Assembly (NCBI GenBank): GCA_900767325.1
Contig: CAAFYT010000001.1
Span: 1-32,544, forward strand
DNA length: 32,544 bases
From: Kiritimatiellia bacterium
Lineage (GTDB): Bacteria; Verrucomicrobiota; Kiritimatiellia; RFP12; UBA1067
Direction: 5' to 3'
Shown one piece after another: positions 26,081 through 32,544 of this stretch (the stretch's first letter is position 1; each line of letters starts with the position of its first letter). The notes under the pieces were generated by a model, which saw only the letters and a program-made list of their open reading frames with translations, ran no database searches and was not told where the DNA came from. A program made the translations under genes and the position numbers.

Positions 26081-27168
26081 AGGTCATGCTGCTTGCGGGC
26101 GAGGAAAGCGGCGTGATCTACGCAAAGAAGATTGCGCAGGCGCTTGTGGAGAGGGATTCAAGCGTCGAGTTGCGCGGTTATGACAACTACGGTTTTCAGA
26201 CATCCGACCTGGCGGTTTTTGGTTTTTGGGCAGTGATTCGGCGAATCTTCTTCTTCCTGCGCGTGAAACGCACGATGGAATGCGCTCTCAAGGAGTGGCG
26301 GCCAGATGTACTTTGCACGATTGATTACCCTGGATTGAACCTCAGGCTCGCGGCTTTTGCGAAGTCGCTCGGTGTTCGGACCGTTCATGTGGTTTGTCCG
26401 CAGGTCTGGGCGTGGCACCAGGAGCGCATACCGAAGATCGAGCGTGCGCTTGATCGGCTCTGCTGCTTTTTGCCGTTCGAGCCGGCGCTCTTCAAGCCGG
26501 GCTTCGCCGAGTTTGTTGGACATCCGCTGGTGGACGAGCTGGAGGCGGAGAAGGAGGTGCGGGAAACGGGCGAGAAGGGGCTTCTCGCGATTCTGCCGGG
26601 GAGCCGTCTCGGAGAAATCGAGAAGCATCTGCCAACGCTCCTTCGCACGGCAAAGTCGCTGAAAGCCGAAATGCCGGCGCTCAGGGTCGTCATTCCGGCC
26701 GCGAACGACAAGGCGTATGACGCCATCGGGCATATTCTTGAACGCGCGGGATTGCGTGATGCGGAGGTGACGCACGGTGGGGCGCGGGAGATTTTGGGGC
26801 GGGCGAGTTGTGCAGCGATTGCGAGCGGTACGGCGACATTCGAGGCGGCGCTCAAGGGCTGTCCATTCGTCGTTGTGTATCGAGTGGGGGCGATTTTGGC
26901 GTTTTTCTTGCGGCGCATCATCACGGGCGTGAAACACGTTGGACTTATCAATGTGATTGCCGAAAAGGCGGGCGGGGAGGCGCCGATGCGTGAGTTTCTG
27001 CAGGAGGCGTTCACGGTCGAGAACGTTTGCAACGAGTTGCGTCCTTGGCTTCAAGATGAATCGGCGAACCTTTCGGCCCGTCGCCGTCTTGCGGGGACAG
27101 TGGAGTTGCTTTCGTCCGATGGCTCAGCCATTTCGCGCATCGCCTCGGCGGTTTTGGGACGGATGTGA
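26077..27168 (+). CDS. lpxB: Lipid-A-disaccharide synthase
   Basis: LpxB joins UDP-2,3-diacylglucosamine and lipid X to the tetraacyl disaccharide precursor of lipid A, at the cytoplasmic face of the inner membrane. The N-terminal LLAGEESGVIYAKKI replaces the common AGEASGD motif. IDYPGLNLRLA, CPQVWAWHQERI, LPGSRLGEIEKHLP and ASGTATFEAAL are conserved family segments. At 363 residues it is slightly shorter than E. coli LpxB (382). The ATG overlaps the protease stop (ATGA). Together with waaA in the window it shows that the organism makes lipid A. Confidence 0.94.
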   Translation: MKVMLLAGEESGVIYAKKIAQALVERDSSVELRGYDNYGFQTSDLAVFGFWAVIRRIFFFLRVKRTMECALKEWRPDVLCTIDYPGLNLRLAAFAKSLGVRTVHVVCPQVWAWHQERIPKIERALDRLCCFLPFEPALFKPGFAEFVGHPLVDELEAEKEVRETGEKGLLAILPGSRLGEIEKHLPTLLRTAKSLKAEMPALRVVIPAANDKAYDAIGHILERAGLRDAEVTHGGAREILGRASCAAIASGTATFEAALKGCPFVVVYRVGAILAFFLRRIITGVKHVGLINVIAEKAGGEAPMREFLQEAFTVENVCNELRPWLQDESANLSARRRLAGTVELLSSDGSAISRIASAVLGRM

Positions 27169-27359
27169 AATTCTCATTTGAATATGAGCGAGCTACATAT
27201 GCTTTTTCAGCAGGCGACCTGCAACCTGAGCATGGGTGACGGCATCCTTGCAGTAATCTCGTTCTTGCATATCCGCGAGCGGGAGAAGCATTTTCCTTTT
27301 GTGGTGGTGTCTGATGTCATTGCTCCACGACGGTTCAAGATTGGACAGAGGTTCTTGCA

Positions 27360-28577
27360 ATGTTGATGAATGGAGTGAAGTGGTTTGTGAAAATCGACGA
27401 CGGGCGGGAATTCGGTCCTGTCGAAGAGAGCAAGCTGATGGCTTGGGCGCGTGAGGGGCGGATAGACTCGAAAAGCTGGATCTCGACGGATCGCACAAAC
27501 TGGGTTTTGGCATCGCAAAAGGCGGAACTGGGCATGGAGTGGCTTGTCGAAGTCAAACCGGGGGAGTACTTCGGGCCGTTTCATCACGACATCGTTCAGG
27601 AGTTGCTCTCTTCGAGGCAGATTTCTGCCGCGTCTCGCATTTTTCGGCTTTCCGGCAAAATCGAGAAGTCGCAGAAAGAGGAGATTTTGAGATTGCGTGA
27701 CGAGTTGGAGGTGGTGAGAAGGGAGAAGGATTCTCATGCGGAAGCGCTCGCTGCAGAACTGAAAGTGGTTAAGGGCGAATTCGAGCTGGCGAAAAAGGAG
27801 GCCGAAGTTGCGCGGAAAGAGGCCGAGTCCACGAAGCGGTCGATTGAAGATACGCGAAAGGAGGCCGAGGTCAAGAAGAGGACGGTCGAGTCGCTGAAGA
27901 AAGAGGGTCATGAGAAGGATTCTCATTTGGAAGCGCTCGCTGCAGAGCTGAAAGCGGTTAGGGGCGAATTTGAGGTAGCGAAAAAGGAGGCGGCAACCGC
28001 GCGGAAAGAGGCCGAGTCCGCGAAGCGGTCGATTGAAGCCGCGCGAAAGGAGTCCGAGATCGAGAAGAGAACGGCCGAATTGCTGAAGAAAGAGGGTCTT
28101 GAGAAGGATGCTCGCGTGGAAGCGCTCGCTGCAGAGCTGAAAGCGGTTAGGGGCGAATTCGAGGTGGCGAAAAAGGAGGCGGCAACCGCGCGGAAAGAGG
28201 CCAGGGCTGAGAAGAGAGCAGTCGAGTTGCTGAAGAAAGAGGGTCTTGAGAAAGATGCTCGCGCGGAAGCGTTCGCCGCAGAACTAAAAGCGGTTAGGTG
28301 CAAATTCGAGATGGCGAAAAAGGAAGCGGCAACAGCGCGGAAAGAAGCCGAGGTGAAGAGGAAAGAGGCCGAGGCGGCGAAGAAGGAAGCTGAGGCGGCG
28401 AAGAGGGAAGCGACGAAGGCGAATCGACGAAAATCGGTTGGCGGCATCTTCAAGAACAAGTCATTGCATGATCTTGCCCTGCTCGAAATAGCCGCGCAGC
28501 ATGAACTTGCGGCGCGGAAGCAGAGGGACGCCATACCGGATCGGCGTTTCGTGGATCAGAGTGTAATTGACGTCTGA
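27360..28577 (+). CDS. GYF_2-domain protein with long heptad-repeat coiled coil
   Basis: The 405-residue product starts with two GYF_2-like (DUF4339) modules: WFVKIDDGREFGPVEESKLM (about residues 8-50) and WLVEVKPGEYFGPFHHDIVQ (about 61-98). Both show the family's FGP core. From about residue 108 to 370 it is a highly charged Lys/Glu/Ala coiled coil built of repeats. The end (about 370-405) is basic then mixed. There is no signal peptide. GYF_2 modules are frequent in PVC bacteria and bind peptides or sit in envelope proteins; function here is unknown. AGAGG (27347-27351) lies eight bases before the ATG. A 191-base gap separates it from lpxB. Its 3' end overlaps the convergent uvrC by 22 bases. 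Confidence 0.82.
   Translation: MLMNGVKWFVKIDDGREFGPVEESKLMAWAREGRIDSKSWISTDRTNWVLASQKAELGMEWLVEVKPGEYFGPFHHDIVQELLSSRQISAASRIFRLSGKIEKSQKEEILRLRDELEVVRREKDSHAEALAAELKVVKGEFELAKKEAEVARKEAESTKRSIEDTRKEAEVKKRTVESLKKEGHEKDSHLEALAAELKAVRGEFEVAKKEAATARKEAESAKRSIEAARKESEIEKRTAELLKKEGLEKDARVEALAAELKAVRGEFEVAKKEAATARKEARAEKRAVELLKKEGLEKDARAEAFAAELKAVRCKFEMAKKEAATARKEAEVKRKEAEAAKKEAEAAKREATKANRRKSVGGIFKNKSLHDLALLEIAAQHELAARKQRDAIPDRRFVDQSVIDV
27723..28440 (+). repeat. Tandem in-frame coiled-coil repeat, 63/63/49 codons
   Basis: Units begin with GAGAARGAT (Glu-Lys-Asp) at 27723, 27912, 28101 and 28248. The spacing is 189, 189 and 147 bases, that is 63, 63 and 49 codons, all multiples of seven. The third unit lacks 14 codons (two heptads) found in the first two. 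The fourth unit diverges in its second half. Units 2 and 3 share long nearly identical DNA stretches (from GAAGCGCTCGCTGCAGAGCT onward), which points to recent tandem duplication. Confidence 0.88.
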
Positions 28578-30031
28578 CCTCGGTGGCTTCCTTGGCAGAC
28601 GCGGAGTACTTCCGCGGCGGTGGCTGAGTTGATGCCTGCGGCCCTTGCGATCTCCTCCACGCTGGCGCGAGCGATGCCATGAATAGATCTGAACGCCCTG
28701 AGGAGTTTTGTTTTCTTCGCCTCGCCGATTCCGGGAACTTCGTCCAGCGCCGATTCGCGGATGTGCTTTTCGCGTAGGTTGCGGTGGTAGGTGATGGCGA
28801 AGCGATGGGCCTCATCGCGCAGACGCGTCAAGACGAAGAGCGCCTGGGAGTCGCGTGGAAGGATGAGATTGTCGCGTCCGTCGTCGAGGACGATCTCCTC
28901 CTGCCGTTCGGCGAGGCCGATGGCTGGAATGTCGGCGAGGCCGATTTCCGCGAAGGCGGCGCGCGCGGCGCGAAGCTGCGTAATGCCGCCGTCGCAGACG
29001 AAGAGGTCGGCTCGGGGGGACGCTTCCGTGAGTGTGGAGTCGGGGCCGTAGCGACGGCGCACAACCTCGGCCATCGAGCACGGATCATCTGCGCCGGCGA
29101 TGGTGCGGATGCGGAAATGGCGGTAGAATCGTCCATCGGGGAGACCGTCACGGGCGACGACGAGCGAGGCGACGGAATCGGTGCCGAAGAGGTTGGAGAT
29201 ATCGACGCACTCAATGGTCCGTGGCGCTTCGGCGAGGCCGATTGCGTGCGCGAGTTCCTCCGTTCCCCGGAGCGCCTCGGCGCGGCGCAACTGCGGGGAC
29301 TTTCTGATGAAGTGCGCTTTGGTCATATCGCGTAAGGCGGAAAGGGTGTCGCGCAGGCGAGCGGCCTTTTCGAAGTCGCGGTCGGCTGCGGCGGAGGCCA
29401 TTCGAGATTCCAGATCCTCCAGCACATCCCTGCGATGTCCGCTCAGGAATTCGCAGGCCTCGTCAAAGCGGGCGCGGTAGTCGGCGGGCGAAATACGGCC
29501 GAGACAGGGGGCGCTGCAGGTGCGGATGACGTCCGCAAGGCAATGTCGGTGACATTCGTCGTCTGGAACGAGCGCGTCGCATTCGCGAATGCCGTAGCGC
29601 TTTTCGACGAAGTCCTTTGCGGTGCGGACGACCGCGGCGGAGGGGAAGGGGCCGAAATAGCGGGCTCCGTCCTCGCGAACGATGCGGCAGCAGGTGAAGC
29701 GAGGCCATTTGGCGGAGGGGTCTGCGCGCAGGGCGAGGTAGCGCTTGTCGTCGCGCATGAGGATGTTGAAGCGCGGCTTGTGTTTCTTGATGAGCGAGGC
29801 CTCGGTCAGCAGCGCCTCGGCTTCGTTTCGAACCGTCATGAACTCGAAGTCATGCACGGTGTCGACCATAGACTGGACCTTGGGCGTGTGTCGCGCGCCA
29901 GGGCGAAAGTAGGAAGAGACTCTCCGTCGAAGATTCTTGGCCTTGCCGATGTAGATGATGACACCCCGGCGGTCGCGCATGATGTAGCAGCCGGGGCCTG
30001 TCGGAAGGTCTTTAAGCCGACTTCTGATCAT
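28556..30031 (-). CDS. uvrC: Excinuclease ABC subunit C (short form)
   Basis: UvrC makes both incisions in nucleotide excision repair with UvrA and UvrB. From the chosen ATG at 30031, residues 1-90 form the GIY-YIG nuclease (GCYIMRD, IIYIGKAKNL, EALLTEASLI). Cys151, Cys164, Cys172 and Cys176 fit the iron-sulfur ligands, and the UVR motif is at about 200-235. The RNase H-like nuclease keeps Asp277 (ECVDIS), Asp347 (CDGG) and His409 (AHRFAITYHR). The tandem helix-hairpin-helix (EVPGIGEAKK) ends the protein. At 491 residues it lacks about 100 residues between the UVR motif and the RNase H domain compared with typical UvrC (~600). The start overlaps tatA by 20 bases, and the longer in-frame extension upstream lies wholly within tatA. 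Confidence 0.94.
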   Translation of the reverse strand: MIRSRLKDLPTGPGCYIMRDRRGVIIYIGKAKNLRRRVSSYFRPGARHTPKVQSMVDTVHDFEFMTVRNEAEALLTEASLIKKHKPRFNILMRDDKRYLALRADPSAKWPRFTCCRIVREDGARYFGPFPSAAVVRTAKDFVEKRYGIRECDALVPDDECHRHCLADVIRTCSAPCLGRISPADYRARFDEACEFLSGHRRDVLEDLESRMASAAADRDFEKAARLRDTLSALRDMTKAHFIRKSPQLRRAEALRGTEELAHAIGLAEAPRTIECVDISNLFGTDSVASLVVARDGLPDGRFYRHFRIRTIAGADDPCSMAEVVRRRYGPDSTLTEASPRADLFVCDGGITQLRAARAAFAEIGLADIPAIGLAERQEEIVLDDGRDNLILPRDSQALFVLTRLRDEAHRFAITYHRNLREKHIRESALDEVPGIGEAKKTKLLRAFRSIHGIARASVEEIARAAGINSATAAEVLRVCQGSHRGQTSITL

Positions 30032-30188
30032 CCGCCTCGCCTTCGGCCAGGCCTTTTTTGAATTCGCCCTTGGCCTTGCCGAGGGCACGGGCGATCTCGG
30101 GGATCTTCTTCGCACCGCCGAAGAGCAGAACCGCCACGACGATGCAGATCACGAGCTGCCAGGGTCCAACCATGAACGCGAGAGTCAT
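30012..30188 (-). CDS. tatA: Sec-independent translocase TatA/E-family protein
   Basis: The 58-residue product is a small twin-arginine translocase subunit: a short N-terminal region, one transmembrane helix (PWQLVICIVVAVLLF), the FGGAKKIPEIARALGKAKGEFKKG hinge-amphipathic helix signature, and an acidic-charged tail. TatA oligomers form the pore-like element for folded proteins. The ATG at 30188 was preferred over an upstream in-frame ATG because AGGAGG lies nine bases upstream on the minus strand and homologues begin just before the GPWQ segment. No tatB or tatC is next to it. It is followed by the overlapping uvrC. Confidence 0.92.
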   Translation of the reverse strand: MTLAFMVGPWQLVICIVVAVLLFGGAKKIPEIARALGKAKGEFKKGLAEGEADDQKSA

Positions 30189-30222
30189 TTCAAGATTCCT
30201 CCTAATGAATTCACCAGCGGAT

Positions 30223-30251
30223 ATGATACCGAAAATCGCCGAGAAAATCAA
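30223..30251 (-). promoter_or_regulatory. Promoter of tatA-uvrC
   Basis: Read on the minus strand, TTGATT (plus 30246-30251) is followed after 17 bases by TATCAT (plus 30223-30228). The predicted start lies near 30216, giving a leader of about 28 bases that contains AGGAGG. This differs from the plus-strand promoters in the window: it has a -35, no TG extension, and a normal leader. It is back-to-back with the promoter of the sugar dehydratase gene. Confidence 0.65.
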
Positions 30252-30278
30252 CCTCGTATCGCGAGATCGTGTGAATTA

Positions 30279-30287
30279 TGGTATAAT
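30279..30287 (+). promoter_or_regulatory. Extended -10 promoter of the CapD-like gene
   Basis: TGGTATAAT is preceded by AATTA and followed by ACG. No convincing -35 is visible at the right distance. The ATG at 30296 begins nine bases after the hexamer, so the predicted start lies one or two bases before it, with no room for a Shine-Dalgarno. Confidence 0.78.
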
Positions 30288-30295
30288 ACGCGGAC

Positions 30296-31669
30296 ATGAA
30301 CCGAAGTGCCGATGCGTGGATGAGATTCCTGGCGACGCGAGTCGTCGGGGCGGTGATCGATGCCGTCGTGCTCGCGTTTGCGTATGTGACGGCGTTCCTG
30401 TTGCGGTTCGATTTTCAGCCGCCGCGCTGGGGCTGGCGCGGTGTGGCGCTCTCGTTCATCACCGTCTGCGCAGTACATCTTCTCTCTCTTGTGGTTTGCG
30501 GATGCTACCGCATGGCCTGGCGGCGCTTCGCCCTGTGCGACATCCGTCGCTACTTCTGGGCCACGGCGCTGGCGGCCATCGTGCTGACGATTTTGCGCTA
30601 CGTGCTCGCCGTGGACACGTTCTCCCACGTTCGCCCGCCCTATTCGATCACGCTGATCTTCTTCGCATTCGCCTCGTTGGGGCTCGTTGGCTGGCGTATC
30701 GTCTGGAGCTGGTGCTTTCTGGCGCGAGTGGACGTTACCTCGCTTCTGGAGCGAGAAACGCGGCGGATGAGCACGCGGGAGACATTGGCGTTTTTCGGCG
30801 GAAAGACGGTTCTCGTGACGGGCGCGGGCGGGTCGATCGGCTCGGAGATTGTCCGACAGGTCGTTCTTTCCTCGCCGAAGCTCCTTTTGATGGTGGAGCG
30901 TGGCGAGAACGCCCTCTATGAGATCGACCGCGAGCTTCGTCAGCAGGGCGTGAGCGTGCCGGTGAAGCCGTTGATGGTGGATGTCAACGATACGGCGCGG
31001 ATGGAAGATGTCTTCAACTTCTACCGTCCCGAGATCGTCCTCCACGCCGCGGCTTACAAGCATGTGCCGATGGTGGAGATGAATCCGCACGAGGGCGAGC
31101 GCAACAATACGCAGGCAACGCGGCTTCTGGCGGAGCTCTCGAAGCGCTATGGAGTGAAACGTTTCGTGATGATCTCGACGGACAAGGCGGTGAATCCGGT
31201 TTCGGTGATGGGTAAGACAAAACTCGCGGCAGAGAAGGCGATCATGGCGCTGAACGAGGAGGGTTCGTCGACCTCCTTCTGTGCCGTCAGGTTCGGGAAC
31301 GTTTTCGGGTCATCGGGATCTGTTGTGCCGCTCTTTCGGGAGCAGATCGCGAAGAAGTTGCCGGTCACGGTCACACATCCCGAAATGAAGCGTTATTTCA
31401 TGACGGTGCAGGAGGCGGTGGGACTCGTTCTGCAGGCGGCGAGCCGTTCCGAGAAGGCGATCTACACGCTGGATATGGGCGCGCCGGTGAGGATTCTGGA
31501 TTTGGCGGAGGGGATGATCCGGCAAGCGGGCTACAAGCCGTACGTCGACATTCCGATCGTCTTCACGGGAATCCGGCCCGGCGAGAAGCTGTTCGAGGAG
31601 CTGGATATCTCCGAGAACTCCGCCTACAAGACCGACATGGCGCGCATTTACATAACCAAGTCAAAGTAG
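30296..31669 (+). CDS. CapD/WbpM-family nucleotide-sugar 4,6-dehydratase (short form)
   Basis: The 457-residue product has about four N-terminal transmembrane helices (about residues 15-140), a short linker, then an extended SDR domain of the CapD/WbpM/PglF type. The NAD site VTGAGGSIGSE is at 174-184, VLHAAAYKHVPMVE at about 248-261, STDKAVNP at 294-301, and Met305-Lys309 in MGKTK takes the place of the Tyr-Lys pair, as in WbpM (Ser-Met-Lys triad). Members dehydrate UDP-GlcNAc to a 4-keto-6-deoxy sugar at the inner membrane. The CoA-binding-like domain that normally lies between the helices and the SDR domain (WbpM ~665, PglF ~590 residues) is missing. ATG 30296 is at the predicted transcription start. 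Confidence 0.88.
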   Translation: MNRSADAWMRFLATRVVGAVIDAVVLAFAYVTAFLLRFDFQPPRWGWRGVALSFITVCAVHLLSLVVCGCYRMAWRRFALCDIRRYFWATALAAIVLTILRYVLAVDTFSHVRPPYSITLIFFAFASLGLVGWRIVWSWCFLARVDVTSLLERETRRMSTRETLAFFGGKTVLVTGAGGSIGSEIVRQVVLSSPKLLLMVERGENALYEIDRELRQQGVSVPVKPLMVDVNDTARMEDVFNFYRPEIVLHAAAYKHVPMVEMNPHEGERNNTQATRLLAELSKRYGVKRFVMISTDKAVNPVSVMGKTKLAAEKAIMALNEEGSSTSFCAVRFGNVFGSSGSVVPLFREQIAKKLPVTVTHPEMKRYFMTVQEAVGLVLQAASRSEKAIYTLDMGAPVRILDLAEGMIRQAGYKPYVDIPIVFTGIRPGEKLFEELDISENSAYKTDMARIYITKSK

Positions 31670-31674
31670 ATTTA

Positions 31675-31683
31675 TGGTATAAT
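31675..31683 (+). promoter_or_regulatory. Extended -10 promoter of accD
   Basis: TGGTATAAT lies six bases after the preceding TAG stop. No -35 is evident. The predicted start near 31690 gives a leader of about 19 bases that includes GGAGGG (31699-31704), so accD, unlike the other four genes with this element, probably has a conventional short leader. Base 31690 is also the A of an out-of-frame ATG. Confidence 0.76.
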
Positions 31684-31708
31684 ACGAGTATGCACGGTGG
31701 AGGGACGT

Positions 31709-32539
31709 ATGGCATGGTTTGAGAAGACGGATACGAAGGCGGCGATTCCGCCGACGAAGGCGCTTTGGGCGGTCTGCCCGAAGTGCGGGAGTCATTTTGC
31801 GAAATCGGCGTGGAAGGTCAATCGCGCGATCTGCCCGAAGTGCAACTACCACGGGCGGCTTTCGGCGCGCGAGCGCATCGCGCAGATCGCAGACGAGGGA
31901 ACGTTCGTCGAAGTGTTCCGCGCGATCTCGTATTCGGATCATCTCGGGTTTCGCGACGCAACGGGTGACTATCGGACCAAGGTTGAGGCGGCGATCGCGA
32001 AAAGCGGCGAAACGGAGTCGATCGTGATGGGGTCGTGCGAGATCGGCGGTCACAGGGCGATGCTCGGCGTGATGGATTTCGCATTCATGGGCGGGTCGCT
32101 CGGCACGGGGACGGGCGAGCGCATCGCGCGGGCGTGCGAGCAGGCGATCCGCGAGCGGCGTCCGCTCGTCCTTTTCTCCGCCTCCGGCGGCGCGCGCATG
32201 CACGAGGGCATCCTCTCGCTCATGCAGATGGCGAAGACGTCCGCGGCGATCGGCTATCTGAAGGAGGCGGGGCTTCCCTACATCTCCGTCCTCACCGATC
32301 CGACCACGGGCGGCGTCTCGGCGTCTTACGCGATGCTCGGTGACATCAACATCACGGAGCCGAAGGCCCTCATTGGTTTTGCGGGACGCCGCGTCATCGA
32401 GAATACAATCCACCAGAAGCTCCCGGCCGATTTCCAGTCCGCCGAGTACCTCGAGAAGCACGGCTTCATCGACCGGATCGTCGAGCGCAAGGATCTGAAG
32501 AAATTCATCGCGAAGATGCTCAACTACTGGGGGTTCTGA
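31709..32539 (+). CDS. accD: Acetyl-CoA carboxylase carboxyltransferase subunit beta
   Basis: AccD forms, with AccA, the carboxyltransferase that makes malonyl-CoA for fatty-acid synthesis. The N-terminal zinc ribbon has two CPKC knuckles (CPKCGSHF and CPKCNYHG, about residues 23-45). The crotonase-like core shows GFRDATGDY, MDFAFMGGSLGTGTGERI, SASGGARMHEGI, LTDPTTGGVSASYAMLGD and FAGRRVIENTI. The 276-residue length is normal. ATG 31709 (MAWFEK) matches the usual N-terminus and has GGAGGG four bases upstream; GTG 31697 is in frame but less likely. The stop lies five bases before the window end. Confidence 0.95.
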   Translation: MAWFEKTDTKAAIPPTKALWAVCPKCGSHFAKSAWKVNRAICPKCNYHGRLSARERIAQIADEGTFVEVFRAISYSDHLGFRDATGDYRTKVEAAIAKSGETESIVMGSCEIGGHRAMLGVMDFAFMGGSLGTGTGERIARACEQAIRERRPLVLFSASGGARMHEGILSLMQMAKTSAAIGYLKEAGLPYISVLTDPTTGGVSASYAMLGDINITEPKALIGFAGRRVIENTIHQKLPADFQSAEYLEKHGFIDRIVERKDLKKFIAKMLNYWGF

Positions 32540-32544
32540 GTTTA

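Noticed and set aside
27207..27221. GCAGG-CGA-CCTGC small inverted repeat after lpxB, considered as a terminator
   Set aside because: The stem is only five base pairs and no T-tract follows on either strand.
27312..27320. TGATGTCAT as an extended -10 for the GYF_2 gene
   Set aside because: The hexamer matches only four of six positions, there is no good -35, and it is unlike the strict TGRTATAAT seen elsewhere.
27178..27366. A 62-codon open frame in the gap between lpxB and the GYF_2 gene
   Set aside because: It starts with TTG or ATG 27184 without a Shine-Dalgarno, has no recognisable features, and runs into the start of the next gene. The gap of 191 bases otherwise shows no clear promoter, terminator or RNA.
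30032..30115. N-terminal extension of uvrC to 30115
   Set aside because: The extra residues are Arg-rich out-of-frame reading of tatA; the GIY-YIG domain begins just after the ATG at 30031.
1..32544. A defence island, prophage, CRISPR array or insertion sequence
   Set aside because: No integrase, transposase, Cas gene, terminal inverted repeat or regular short repeat is seen. The only tandem repeat is the coding repeat in the GYF_2 gene.

Overview
The window (32,544 bases, GC-rich, about 57-60% by eye) is a dense, mostly co-oriented stretch of bacterial chromosome. The outer-membrane genes (waaA, lpxB, an O-antigen-ligase-like protein, rseP), the MEP isoprenoid genes (dxr, ispG), LL-diaminopimelate aminotransferase (dapL), a GH110-type galactosidase and a GYF_2/coiled-coil protein together suggest a Gram-negative bacterium of the PVC group, plausibly a gut-associated Verrucomicrobiota/Kiritimatiellota-like lineage. 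That placement is an inference from gene content; no rRNA or phage/IS marker is present to confirm it. I see no mobile element, CRISPR array, tRNA or rRNA, and no gene-free stretch longer than 300 bases.

Layout. (1) 1-4254: the C-terminus of a DHH/DHHA1 phosphoesterase, an ELM1-family protein and an M16C (PreP-like) peptidase. (2) 4272-16705: a run of ten genes with junctions that mostly overlap or lie within a few bases: dxr, rseP, ispG, O-antigen ligase, dapL, a family-5 solute-binding protein, an RlmI/RlmK-like methyltransferase, a NeuD/PglD-like acyltransferase, waaA read in frame into a lipoprotein/TPR gene, and an iron alcohol dehydrogenase. (3) 16719-18952: a phenylacetate-CoA-ligase-family enzyme and a lytic-transglycosylase-like protein. 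(4) 18973-27168: gltX, a GH110-like glycosidase, a 1450-residue subtilase and lpxB. (5) 27360-28577: a GYF_2/coiled-coil repeat protein, convergent with uvrC and tatA on the minus strand. (6) 30296-end: a CapD/WbpM-like sugar dehydratase, then accD.

The most striking regulatory signal is a nearly invariant extended -10 element, TGRTATAATA, in front of dxr, the CoA ligase, gltX, the CapD-like gene and accD. In four of the five cases the start codon lies only 7 to 11 bases after the hexamer, so the predicted mRNAs are leaderless or almost so. At two sites the TG of the extended -10 is part of the TGA stop codon of the preceding gene. Within the units, eight junctions are 4-base overlaps (ATGA, GTGA or TTGA), which implies translational coupling.

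Together the genes cover envelope construction (KDO transfer, lipid A disaccharide, O-antigen ligation, surface-sugar dehydration, peptidoglycan precursor and turnover, isoprenoid carrier supply, fatty-acid initiation) with a secreted glycosidase/protease pair embedded among housekeeping genes. Points most worth a second look are the leaderless promoter family, the waaA-lipoprotein in-frame fusion with an internal lipobox, the shortened UvrC, the shortened CapD-like protein and the heptad-phased repeat in the GYF protein.
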